Shown here one piece after another: positions 16,640 through 24,569 of a stretch of 64,000 nucleotides of DNA. The position numbers and the translations under genes were made by a program. The DNA is taken from NCBI RefSeq assembly GCF_008973465.1, contig NZ_WBXN01000004.1, positions 5,620,501 to 5,684,500 of the forward strand, written 5' to 3'. The DNA is from Streptomyces sp. SS1-1 (GTDB lineage: Bacteria > Actinomycetota > Actinomycetes > Streptomycetales > Streptomycetaceae). The notes under the pieces were generated by a model. The model had not been told where the DNA came from and did no database searches. It saw nothing but the letters and a program-made list of their open reading frames with translations. Each line of letters begins with the position of its first letter. Position 1 is the first letter of the stretch.

Positions 16640-17656
16640 GTGAACGGCGACTGGCTCATCCGCGGCCGTGACGGCCGCCTCGGTGTCTATCTGCCGACCG
16701 ACGAGGCCGTCCTGTGCCGGGCGGAACTGGGGCCCGGCGGGCCCTGGGGCCCTCCACGCCGGATCGGCGGCGAGCAGGGACTCCACCCAGGACCCGCCCT
16801 CGGGCACGGCCCCGACGCCTACACCCATCTGGCCGCCTGGCGTCCCACCAAGCCGGGGGAGTCGGGCCTCGTGCACTCCACGCACTTCAGGGCCCGGCTG
16901 GCCGCGCTCGACTGGGTCCCCGTCGGCCACCCGGACGGCAGCGGCGACCGTACGGGCCTGCCCGCCGTCACCGTCGACGCGCAGGGCCGCGCCCATGTGT
17001 TCGTCCGCGACAAGGCGGGCGGAGTCGGCATGCGCGCGCAGAAGCAGACGGGCGGCTGGGGCGCCTGGCACGACCTCAAGGGCCGGGACGTCCACGAGCA
17101 ACTGGCCGCCGTGGTGGGGGAGTCCGGGCTGGTCGAGCTGTACGCGGCGGTCCCCGGGGCCCTGCTGTACTGGCGGCAGGAGGAGCCGGGTGCCGTCCCC
17201 GTCCTCCAGGAGGCGCTGGAGACGCCCGTCCGGCCCGGCACCCTGTACGCCCTGGCGACCTCGGCGGAGCGCACCACGCTCTACTACGCCGAGGACTCCG
17301 GCGACCTGTGCGCCTGGCGCCCCGGCGCCAGACCGGTCACCGTCCTGCCCTCGGCCGGACCCGGCCCGGTGTCCGCGGTGCGCTGCGCGCTCGACGGCCA
17401 CGACTGCACGGTCCTGGCCCAGCGCTCGGCGAGCGGCCGCGTCGCCTTCGCCGCGTACCCGACGGAACAGGAGTCCGCGGGGGCCTGGTGGACGGAGTCG
17501 GGGCCGCAGCTGCCGGCGGACGCGGTGGTGGCGCTGGCCCTGGACGAGGAGGAGCGGATCGTGGCGGCGACGGTGTCACCGTCGACGGGCCGCCTTCTGC
17601 TGACGCGGCGCAAGGACGAGCCGGGGCTGGCCCTGGAGGCGTGGCGGGAGGTCTGA
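16640..17656 (+). CDS. Hypothetical protein, probable beta-propeller (lectin-like repeats)
   Basis: A 338-residue cytoplasmic protein with no signal peptide. It has regularly spaced tryptophan/glycine blades (DGRLGVYLP, DAQGRAHVFVRD, GGWGAWHDL, SGDLCAWRPG, SGRVAFAAYP) about 45-55 residues apart, as in tectonin or PLL-type propellers. Such folds bind sugars or proteins, but no ligand can be assigned. It starts at GTG 16640 directly after a TAGGGT box, suggesting a leaderless message. It is divergent from the 6PGDH-like gene and ends before a dispersed repeat. Confidence 0.6.
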   Translation: MNGDWLIRGRDGRLGVYLPTDEAVLCRAELGPGGPWGPPRRIGGEQGLHPGPALGHGPDAYTHLAAWRPTKPGESGLVHSTHFRARLAALDWVPVGHPDGSGDRTGLPAVTVDAQGRAHVFVRDKAGGVGMRAQKQTGGWGAWHDLKGRDVHEQLAAVVGESGLVELYAAVPGALLYWRQEEPGAVPVLQEALETPVRPGTLYALATSAERTTLYYAEDSGDLCAWRPGARPVTVLPSAGPGPVSAVRCALDGHDCTVLAQRSASGRVAFAAYPTEQESAGAWWTESGPQLPADAVVALALDEEERIVAATVSPSTGRLLLTRRKDEPGLALEAWREV

Positions 17657-17686
17657 GGCGGCTGCTTCGAGGGCGCCGGTGCCGGC

Positions 17687-17760
17687 CTTCAGCCCGTCCG
17701 GCGTTTGAGGACGAGGCCGTTCAGGCCGACACGGGGGTCTGGGGCGGGCGGAGCCCCCAG
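17687..17760 (+). repeat. Dispersed Streptomyces intergenic repeat
   Basis: The stretch begins CTTCAGCCCGTCCGGCGTTT, continues through GAGGACGAG, and ends in a small GGGGC/GCCCC hairpin near 17750-17760. I recognise this as a short intergenic element present in many copies in Streptomyces genomes. It lies in the convergent gap between the propeller gene and fadB. Copy number must be checked genome-wide. Confidence 0.6.
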
Positions 17761-17779
17761 AGGCGACGCGCGCAGAAAC

Positions 17780-17820
17780 GCCGGTGCCCTGCACACCTGA
17801 CAGGCGTGCAGAGCACCGGC
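17780..17820. terminator. Bidirectional terminator between the propeller gene and fadB
   Basis: GCCGGTGCCCTGCAC (17780-17794) pairs with GTGCAGAGCACCGGC (17806-17820), 14 of 15 positions, around an 11-base loop. It ends 16 bases from the fadB stop and serves both convergent genes. Confidence 0.85.
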
Positions 17821-17836
17821 GTTCACAGCGAAGCGC

Positions 17837-19990
17837 CTACGCGGGGACGCTGGCCACGCCCGGCTCCAGGAACCTCTTGCCGTTCACGCGCTCCGAGACG
17901 CCCTCGCGGTCCAGGTACGGCGTGATGCCGCCCAGGTGGAAGGGCCAGCCGGCGCCCGTGATCAGGCACAGGTCGATGTCCTGGGCCTCGGCGACGACGC
18001 CCTCGTCGAGCATGATGCCGATCTCCTGGGCGACGGCGTCCAGGACGCGGTCGCGGACCTGCTCCTCCGTCAGGACGACATCGCCCTGCTTCAGCAGCGC
18101 GGCGACCTCCGGGTCCAGCTCCGGCTTGCCGGAGTCGTAGACGTAGAAGCCGCGCTTGCCCGCCTTGACGACGGCCGCCAGGTTCGGGGAGACCGTGAAG
18201 CGGTCGGGGAAGGCCCGGTTGAGGGTCTCCGAGACGTGCAGACCGATCGCGGGACCGACCAGCTCCAGGAGCACCAGCGGGGACATCGGCAGACCGAGCG
18301 GCTCGACGGCCTTCTCGGCGACCTCGACCGGCGTGCCCTCGTCGATGACGTTCTGGATCTCGCCCATGAAGCGGGTGAGGATGCGGTTCACGACGAACGC
18401 CGGGGCGTCCTTCGTCAGCACCGCGGTCTTCTTCAGCTTCTTGGCGACGGCGAACGCCGTGGCCAGCGAGGCGTCGTCGGTCTTCTCGCCGCGGACGATC
18501 TCCAGCAGCGGGAGGACGGCCACCGGGTTGAAGAAGTGGAAGCCGACGACCCGCTCGGGGTGCTTCAGCTTCGAGGCCATCTCCGAGACGGAGAGGGAGG
18601 AGGTGTTGGTGGCGAGGATCGCGTGCGCCGGGGCGACCGCCTCGACCTCCGCGAACACCTGCTGCTTGACACCGATCTCCTCGAACACGGCTTCGATGAT
18701 GAAGTCCGCGTCCGCGAAGCCCTCCGCCTTGTCCAGGACACCCGTCACCAGCGCCTTGAGGCGGTTGGCCTTGTCCTGGTTGATCCGGCCCTTGCCGAGC
18801 AGCTTGTCGATCTCGGCGTGGACGTAGCCCACACCCTTGTCGACGCGCTCCTGGTCGATGTCCGTGAGGACGACCGGGACCTCGAGGCGGCGCAGGAACA
18901 GCAGCGCGAGCTGGGAGGCCATCAGACCGGCGCCGACGACACCGACCTTGGTGACCGGGCGGGCCAGGTTCTTGTCCGGCGCGCCGGCGGGGCGCTTGCC
19001 GCGCTTCTGCACCAGGTTGAAGGCGTAGATGCCGGAGCGCAGCTCGCCGCCCATGATCAGGTCGGCGAGCGCCTGGTCCTCGGCGTCGTAGCCCTTCTGC
19101 AGGTCGCCGTCCTTGGCGGCGGCGATGATGTCCAGGGCGCGGTAGGCGGCCGGGGCCGCGCCGTGCACCTTGGAGTCCGCCACGAACCGGCCCTTGGCGA
19201 CGGCCTGGTCCCAGGCCTCGCCGCGGTCGATCGCCGGACGCTCGACCGTGATCTCGCCCTTGAGGACGGACGCGGTCCAGATCAGCGACTGCTCCAGGAA
19301 GTCCGCGCCCTCGAACAGCGCGTCCGCGATGCCGAGTTCGTAGACCTGCTTGCCCTTGAGCTGCCGGTTCTGGTTGAGGCTGTTCTCGATGATCACCGAG
19401 ACGGCCTTCTCGGCGCCGATCAGGTTCGGCAGCAGGGTGCAGCCGCCCCAGCCGGGCACCAGGCCGAGGAAGACCTCGGGCAGGGAGAACGCGGGCAGCG
19501 CCGCGGACACCGTGCGGTAGGTGCAGTGCAGACCGATCTCCACGCCACCGCCCATGGCGGCGCCGTTGTAGTACGCGAAGGTCGGCACGGCCAGCTGCGA
19601 CAGGCGCTTGAAGACGTCGTGGCCGCCCTTGCCGATGGCCAGCGCGTCCTTGTGCTCCTTCAGCAGCTCGACGCCCTTGAGGTCGGCGCCGACCGCGAAG
19701 ATGAACGGCTTGCCGGTGACGCCGACGCCGACGATGTCGCCGTCCGCGGCCTCCTTCTCGACCTGGTCGATCGCGGCGTCGATGTTCGCCAGCGACTGCG
19801 GGCCGAGCGTGGTCGGCTTGGTGTGGTCGTGGCCGTTGTCCAGGGTGATCAGGGCGAAGCGCCCGCCCGCGGCGGAGCCGCTGTCGGACCCGGTCAGCGG
19901 CAGGTCGAAGTGGCGTACGTGCGCCTGGGTGACGACCTCACCCGGGAACAGCTCGGCCGCACCCTTCAAAAGCTCAGCGGTGGTGCTCAC
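17837..19990 (-). CDS. fadB: Fatty acid oxidation complex alpha subunit (enoyl-CoA hydratase / 3-hydroxyacyl-CoA dehydrogenase)
   Basis: A 717-residue bifunctional beta-oxidation enzyme. The N-terminal crotonase domain (residues ~1-200) has the oxyanion segment FAVGADLKG and the acidic segments GGGVEIGLH and PEVFLGLVPGWGG. The dehydrogenase NAD fold begins at KVGVVGAGLMASQL (residue ~330), followed by the catalytic-region VVGFHFFNPV and the C-terminal 3HCDH domain. The start is GTG 19990, overlapping the fadA stop by four bases, so the two are translationally coupled. With the thiolase it forms the trifunctional complex that shortens acyl-CoA by two carbons. Confidence 0.92.
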   Translation of the reverse strand: MSTTAELLKGAAELFPGEVVTQAHVRHFDLPLTGSDSGSAAGGRFALITLDNGHDHTKPTTLGPQSLANIDAAIDQVEKEAADGDIVGVGVTGKPFIFAVGADLKGVELLKEHKDALAIGKGGHDVFKRLSQLAVPTFAYYNGAAMGGGVEIGLHCTYRTVSAALPAFSLPEVFLGLVPGWGGCTLLPNLIGAEKAVSVIIENSLNQNRQLKGKQVYELGIADALFEGADFLEQSLIWTASVLKGEITVERPAIDRGEAWDQAVAKGRFVADSKVHGAAPAAYRALDIIAAAKDGDLQKGYDAEDQALADLIMGGELRSGIYAFNLVQKRGKRPAGAPDKNLARPVTKVGVVGAGLMASQLALLFLRRLEVPVVLTDIDQERVDKGVGYVHAEIDKLLGKGRINQDKANRLKALVTGVLDKAEGFADADFIIEAVFEEIGVKQQVFAEVEAVAPAHAILATNTSSLSVSEMASKLKHPERVVGFHFFNPVAVLPLLEIVRGEKTDDASLATAFAVAKKLKKTAVLTKDAPAFVVNRILTRFMGEIQNVIDEGTPVEVAEKAVEPLGLPMSPLVLLELVGPAIGLHVSETLNRAFPDRFTVSPNLAAVVKAGKRGFYVYDSGKPELDPEVAALLKQGDVVLTEEQVRDRVLDAVAQEIGIMLDEGVVAEAQDIDLCLITGAGWPFHLGGITPYLDREGVSERVNGKRFLEPGVASVPA

Positions 19991-21204
19991 TTGTCCCCCT
20001 CGAAGTGCGGGTTCTCCCAGATGACCGTCGCGCCCATGCCGAAGCCGACGCACATGGTGGTCAGGCCGTAGCGGACGTGCGGCTGCTCCTCGAACTGGCG
20101 GGCCAGCTGCGTCATGAGGCGGACGCCGGAGGAGGCCAGCGGGTGGCCGAACGCGATGGCGCCGCCGTACTGGTTGACGCGGGCGTCGTCGTCGGCGATG
20201 CCGTAGTGCTCCAGGAAGGCCAGCACCTGCACGGCGAAGGCCTCGTTGATCTCGAACAGGCCGATGTCGTCGATGGACAGGCCGGCCTGGGCGAGGGCCT
20301 TCTCGGTGGCCGGGATCGGGCCGTAGCCCATGACCTCCGGCTCCACACCCGCGAAGGAGTAGGAGACGAGCCGCATCTTCACCGGCAGGTCGTGCTCGCG
20401 GGCGAAGTCCTCGGAGGCGATGAGGGACGCGGTGGCGCCGTCGTTCAGACCGGCCGCGTTGCCGGCGGTGACCCGGCCGTGCACGCGGAACGGGGTCTTC
20501 AGACCCGCCAGGTTCTCCAGGGTGGTGCCCGGGCGCATCGGCTCGTCGGCGGTGACCAGGCCCCAGCCGGTCTCGCCGGCCTCGGCGTTGGTGCGGCGCA
20601 CCGAGATCGGCACCAGGTCGGCCTGGATCTTGCCGTCGGCGTACGCCTTGGCGGCCTTCTCCTGGGAGCGCACGGCGTACTCGTCGGCGCGCTGCTTGGT
20701 GATGCTCGGGTAGCGGTCGTGCAGGTTCTCGGCGGTCATGCCCATGAACAGGGCGGACTCGTCGACCAGCTTCTCGCTGACGAAGCGCGGGTTGGGGTCG
20801 ACGCCCTCACCCATGGGGTGGCGGCCCATGTGCTCGACACCACCGGCGATGGCGATGTCGTAGGCACCGAAGGCGACCGAACCGGCGACCGTGGTGACGG
20901 CGGTCAGGGCACCGGCGCACATACGGTCGATGGAGTAGCCGGGCACCGACTGCGGCAGGCCCGCGAGGATGCCGGCCGTGCGGCCGATGGTCAGGCCCTG
21001 GTCGCCGATCTGCGTGGTCGCGGCGATGGCGACCTCGTCGATCTTCTTCGGGTCGAGACCGGGGTTGCGGCGCAGCAGCTCCCGGATCGCCTTCACGACG
21101 AGGTCGTCGGCGCGGGTCTCGTGGTAGATGCCCTTCGGGCCCGCCTTGCCGAACGGGGTGCGGACGCCGTCGACGAAGACGACGTCCCTGACGGTACGAG
21201 GCAC
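19987..21204 (-). CDS. fadA: Acetyl-CoA acyltransferase (3-ketoacyl-CoA thiolase)
   Basis: A 405-residue thiolase. The nucleophilic cysteine is in SIDRMCAGALTAV (residue ~92), the catalytic histidine in GGAIAFGHPLASSG, and the second cysteine in TTMCVGFGMGA near the C-terminus. It cleaves 3-ketoacyl-CoA to acetyl-CoA and a shortened acyl-CoA. The start is GTG 21204 with GGAGGAG upstream. It is the promoter-proximal gene of fadAB, and two inverted repeats lie 49-84 bases before it. Regulation by a TetR-type fatty-acid repressor is inferred only. Confidence 0.93.
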   Translation of the reverse strand: MPRTVRDVVFVDGVRTPFGKAGPKGIYHETRADDLVVKAIRELLRRNPGLDPKKIDEVAIAATTQIGDQGLTIGRTAGILAGLPQSVPGYSIDRMCAGALTAVTTVAGSVAFGAYDIAIAGGVEHMGRHPMGEGVDPNPRFVSEKLVDESALFMGMTAENLHDRYPSITKQRADEYAVRSQEKAAKAYADGKIQADLVPISVRRTNAEAGETGWGLVTADEPMRPGTTLENLAGLKTPFRVHGRVTAGNAAGLNDGATASLIASEDFAREHDLPVKMRLVSYSFAGVEPEVMGYGPIPATEKALAQAGLSIDDIGLFEINEAFAVQVLAFLEHYGIADDDARVNQYGGAIAFGHPLASSGVRLMTQLARQFEEQPHVRYGLTTMCVGFGMGATVIWENPHFEGDK

Positions 21205-21252
21205 GATGGCTCTCCTCCAGGGTGCGGGATGGCACTACTGCTGCGCGACGCG

Positions 21253-21288
21253 CTGAGCGCGCGCTCAGGACTCATGCTACTTATGAGT
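21253..21288. promoter_or_regulatory. Paired inverted repeats at the fadAB promoter
   Basis: CTGAGCGCGCGCTCAG (21253-21268) is a perfect 16-base palindrome. Two bases further out, ACTCAT (21270-21275) and ATGAGT (21283-21288) form a second inverted repeat with a 7-base spacer. On the minus strand the second repeat reads TACTCATAAGTAGCATGAGT, where TAGCAT could be a -10. Two adjacent dyads suggest a fatty-acid-responsive repressor site. Confidence 0.5.
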
Positions 21289-21426
21289 AACGTAGCTGCA
21301 CAGTCCTGGCGTGGGGAGCGGCGAAGGTCACACCGCCGACCCGGCCCGCACTCCGGCCGCATCCGTAGATCTTGGCGTGATCTCGCCGTACCTCCCGGCC
21401 GCCACGCCTCCCCGAAGGAGCCCGCC

Positions 21427-22707
21427 TCAGGCCGACAGCGCGGCGACCAGCACCGGCGTGACCAGCTCGACCTGCCAGGGCCTGGCCCCGTGCCCGGACA
21501 GCGCCTCCGCCACCGACTCGGCGCTCACCGACTGCGGCGGCTCCCAGCACACGCGCCGCACGGTGTCCGGCGTGATCAGGTTCTCCTGGGGCATGCTCAG
21601 TCGCTCGGCCAGCGCCGACACCGCGGCGCGGGCCGTCGCGAGACGGGCGGCGGCCGCCGGGTCCTTGTCCGCCCAGGCGCGCGGCGGCGGGGGCCCGGTC
21701 ACGGGCTGGCCCGGCGCGGGCAACTGCCCCTCGCTGAGCTCCTTGGCCCGGTCGACCGCGGACTGCCACTGCTCCAGCTGCCGCCGCCCCATCCGGTGCC
21801 CGAAGCCGCTCAGCGCGGACAGCGCGTGCACGTTGGCCGGCATGGACAGCGCGGCCTCCACGATCGCCGCGTCCGACAGCACCTTGCCCGGCGACACGTC
21901 ACGCCGCTGCGCGATCCTGTCCCGGGTCTGCCACAGCTCCCGCACCACGGCCAGCTGCCGGCGCCGGCGCACCTTGTGCATCCCGGACGTCCGCCGCCAG
22001 GGGTCCTTGCGCGGCTCGGCGGGCGGCGCCGACGCGATCGCGTCGAACTCCTGCAGCGCCCACTCCAGCTTGCCCTGCCGGTCCAGCTCCTTCTCCAGGG
22101 CGTCCCGCAGGTCCACGAGCAGTTCGACGTCGAGCGTCGCGTAGCGCAGCCAGGGCTCGGGCAGCGGGCGGGTGGACCAGTCGACGGCCGAGTGGCCCTT
22201 CTCCAGGACGAAGCCGAGCACGCTCTCGACCATGGCGCCCAGGCCCACGCGCGGGAAGCCGGCGAGCCGCCCGGCGAGCTCGGTGTCGAACAGCCGGGTC
22301 GGCACCATGCCTATCTCCCGCAGGCACGGCAGGTCCTGGGTGGCCGCGTGCAGCACCCACTCGACGTCCGCGAGGGCCGCGCCGAGACCGGACAGGTCCG
22401 GACAGGCGACGGGGTCGATCAGCGCGGTACCCGCGCCCGCGCGGCGCAGCTGCACGAGATAGGCGCGCTGGCCGTAGCGGTAGCCGGACGCGCGCTCGGC
22501 GTCGACGGCGACGGGTCCTGAGCCGGCGGCGAAGGCGGCGACCACCTCGGCGAGCGCCGCTTCGTCGGCGATCACGGGCGGAATGCCCTCGCGGGGCTCG
22601 AGCAGAGGGATCGGCGCCTTCGCTGCGGAGGCTCCGCCGTCGTCCGGAGGGCCGCCTCCGGTGGTTCGCAGTGGAGTGTCTGCTGCGGTCTCTTGGGCGT
22701 CGGTCAC
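21427..22707 (-). CDS. RNase D family 3'-5' exonuclease with HRDC domain
   Basis: A 426-residue DEDD exonuclease. DEDD motifs visible are PVAVDAERASG (residues ~75-85), LHAATQDLPCL, and the ExoIII YATLDVELLVDLRD (residues ~190-205); an HRDC domain follows near residues 240-320. It trims 3' ends of tRNA or other stable RNA. The start is GTG 22707; TACCCT lies six bases upstream, so the message is probably leaderless. It is upstream of and co-directional with fadAB, but a 222-base gap with its own control elements separates them. Confidence 0.85.
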   Translation of the reverse strand: MTDAQETAADTPLRTTGGGPPDDGGASAAKAPIPLLEPREGIPPVIADEAALAEVVAAFAAGSGPVAVDAERASGYRYGQRAYLVQLRRAGAGTALIDPVACPDLSGLGAALADVEWVLHAATQDLPCLREIGMVPTRLFDTELAGRLAGFPRVGLGAMVESVLGFVLEKGHSAVDWSTRPLPEPWLRYATLDVELLVDLRDALEKELDRQGKLEWALQEFDAIASAPPAEPRKDPWRRTSGMHKVRRRRQLAVVRELWQTRDRIAQRRDVSPGKVLSDAAIVEAALSMPANVHALSALSGFGHRMGRRQLEQWQSAVDRAKELSEGQLPAPGQPVTGPPPPRAWADKDPAAAARLATARAAVSALAERLSMPQENLITPDTVRRVCWEPPQSVSAESVAEALSGHGARPWQVELVTPVLVAALSA

Positions 22708-22713
22708 CTGTCA

Positions 22714-22719
22714 AGGGTA
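22714..22719 (-). promoter_or_regulatory. -10 box TACCCT before the RNase D gene (leaderless)
   Basis: On the minus strand TACCCT is followed by TGACAG and then the GTG at 22707, the usual spacing for a leaderless message. No convincing -35 is seen. Confidence 0.6.
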
Positions 22720-22732
22720 TCCGTGTGTGGAC

Positions 22733-22768
22733 GGCGCCTGCCGACGGAACGTTCCGTCGGCAGGCGCC
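22733..22768. terminator. 36-base perfect palindrome, terminator of the upstream regulator gene
   Basis: GGCGCCTGCCGACGGAAC (22733-22750) is followed at once by its exact reverse complement (22751-22768). As RNA it gives a ~16-pair hairpin with an AACGTT tip. It lies 126 bases beyond the regulator stop and just before the RNase D promoter, so it probably stops read-through into it. Confidence 0.75.
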
Positions 22769-22894
22769 GGGGGGTCGTAAACCAGTCAGTCCGCTGGGGG
22801 AGCGGGCTCACGACGAGGGTGGGGACGGGCGGAGGGGGGGAAGGGGCCGTTCACCTCGGTGGACGGCGGGCGGGTCGGCCGGACGGGTGAGGGC

Positions 22895-23557
22895 TCAGTG
22901 GATGATGCCGGTCCGCAGGGCCACGGCGACCATGCCGGCGCGGTCACCGGTGCCGAGCTTGCGGGCGATACGGGCGAGGTGGCTCTTGACGGTCAGGGCG
23001 GACAGGCCCATCGAGACGCCGATGGCCTTGTTCGACTGGCCCTCCGCCACCAGCCGCAGGACCTCGACCTCACGGCCGGACAGTTCGCGGTAGCCGCCCG
23101 GGTGGCTCGGGGCACCCGGGTGGCGGCGGTGCATACGGGCGGCGGCGGAGCCGATGGGGGCGGCACCGGGGCGGGTGGGGAGCCCGACGTTGGTGCGGGT
23201 GCCGGTGACGACGTAGCCCTTCACACCGCCCGCGAGGGCGTTGCGTACGGCGCCGATGTCGTCGGCGGCGGAGAGGGCGAGGCCGTTGGGCCAGCCCGCG
23301 GCACGGGTCTCGGACAGCAGGGTGAGACCGGAGCCGTCGGGGAGGTGGACGTCGGCGACGCAGATGTCGCGGGGGTTGCCGATGCGGGGACGAGCCTCCG
23401 CGACGGACGAGGCTTCGATGACGTCGCGCACACCGAGCGCCCAGAGGTGGCGGGTGACGGTGGAGCGGACGCGGGGGTCGGCCACGACCACCATGGCGGT
23501 CGGCTTGTTCGGGCGGTAGGCGACCAGGCTTGCGGGCTGCTCGAGGAGAACGGACAC
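22895..23557 (-). CDS. LuxR-family response-regulator-like protein with atypical receiver
   Basis: A 220-residue DNA-binding protein. Residues ~20-125 form a receiver-like domain (MVVVADPRV; phosphorylatable-type Asp in CVADVHLPDGSG), and residues ~155-215 form a LuxR/GerE helix-turn-helix (LSGREVEVLRLVAEGQSNKA). The conserved receiver lysine, expected after the GGVKGYV segment, is replaced by VTGT, and only one of the paired N-terminal acidic residues remains, so phosphorylation control is doubtful. No kinase gene is adjacent. The start is GTG 23557, five bases after AGGAGG. Confidence 0.78.
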   Translation of the reverse strand: MSVLLEQPASLVAYRPNKPTAMVVVADPRVRSTVTRHLWALGVRDVIEASSVAEARPRIGNPRDICVADVHLPDGSGLTLLSETRAAGWPNGLALSAADDIGAVRNALAGGVKGYVVTGTRTNVGLPTRPGAAPIGSAAARMHRRHPGAPSHPGGYRELSGREVEVLRLVAEGQSNKAIGVSMGLSALTVKSHLARIARKLGTGDRAGMVAVALRTGIIH

Positions 23558-23786
23558 CGGGCCTCCTGGGGTGCGGGGACGGCTTTCAAGGTCACAGTCG
23601 TCTTCGGCACCAAACCTCTGGCCCTTTAGGGAAAGATCACGATTTAGTGAGTAACAATTGGGGCAATTCGGACAGGTGGTCGATCGTTCGAGACCGGTAT
23701 CGGTTCGATCGGCGACGGTTTCCTGACCGAAAGTGGCCGTGTCGACAAAGTGACGAGCAGGGCGGACCTCTCGGTCCGCCCCCGCG

Positions 23787-24464
23787 TCAGCGTGCCTGCG
23801 GGTCGCGGCGCTGCGGCAGCGTCACCACCGAGGCGTCCCCGGGGCCCGCCGGCGGCAGCCCCGCGACCTGTGCGAGCAGATCGCACCACGACGTCAGATG
23901 GGACGCGGTGTCCGGGACTCCGCCCAGGCCCTCGCGCGGCGTCCACGAGGCGCGGATCTCGATCTGCGACGCCGCCGGCCGCTCCGACAGCCCCCCGAAG
24001 TAGTGAGAGCTCGCCCGGGTCACGGTGCCGCTCGGCTCCCCGTACGACAGCCCGCGTGCCTGGAGCGCGCCGGTCAGCCAGGACCAGCACACCTCGGGCA
24101 GCAGCGGATCGGCGGCCATCTCCGGCTCCAGCTCCGCGCGCACCAGCGTCACCAGCCGGAACGTCCCCCGCCAGGCGTCGTGCCCGTCTGGGTCGTGCAG
24201 CAGCACGAGCCGGCCGTCGGCCAGGTCCTGGTCGCCGTCGACGACGGTCGCCTCCAGGGCGTACGCGTACGGGGCGAGACGCTGGGGCGCCTTGGTCTGC
24301 TCCACCTCGATCTGCGGGCGCAGCCGGCTGCCGCGCAGGGCCTCCACCGCGGCTCGGAAGGCCGGCGGGGCCGTACTCCGCGCATTGCGCTCCGCCTCTC
24401 CGCCGCCCTTCGCGTCATCCGCTCCGCCAGTGCCGTCCGACAGTCTTCCCTGAGCCGCAGCCAT
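23787..24464 (-). CDS. DUF3000 family protein
   Basis: A 225-residue soluble protein of an actinobacterial family of unknown function. It has a ~40-residue polar N-terminus, then a compact domain (FRAAVEALRGSRLRPQIEVE onward; YAYALEATVVDGDQDLADGRL) with conserved tryptophans (VCWSWLTGAL, RASWTPREGL, TSWCDLLAQVAGLP). No catalytic motif is recognisable. The start is ATG 24464; TAATCT lies seven bases upstream, suggesting a leaderless message. It is divergent from hemE with 105 bases between starts, a pairing that recurs in actinobacteria. Confidence 0.75.
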   Translation of the reverse strand: MAAAQGRLSDGTGGADDAKGGGEAERNARSTAPPAFRAAVEALRGSRLRPQIEVEQTKAPQRLAPYAYALEATVVDGDQDLADGRLVLLHDPDGHDAWRGTFRLVTLVRAELEPEMAADPLLPEVCWSWLTGALQARGLSYGEPSGTVTRASSHYFGGLSERPAASQIEIRASWTPREGLGGVPDTASHLTSWCDLLAQVAGLPPAGPGDASVVTLPQRRDPQAR

Positions 24465-24471
24465 GCCGGGA

Positions 24472-24477
24472 AGATTA
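24472..24477 (-). promoter_or_regulatory. -10 box TAATCT before the DUF3000 gene (leaderless)
   Basis: On the minus strand TAATCT is followed by seven bases (TCCCGGC) and the ATG at 24464. No ribosome site lies between. Confidence 0.6.
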
Positions 24478-24556
24478 AGGGGAACCGGGGCCGCGTGCAG
24501 GGAGGGACACCCGGACATCACCGCCGCCCCCGGCGTCCCGGCCTCCCCGGCCGTGC

Positions 24557-24562
24557 GAGACT
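24557..24562 (+). promoter_or_regulatory. -10-like box GAGACT before hemE
   Basis: GAGACT is followed by seven bases and the GTG at 24570. The box keeps the A at position two and the T at position six. A GAGAGT box stands in the same place before hemY (30603-30608). Confidence 0.45.
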
Positions 24563-24569
24563 TGGGCCC

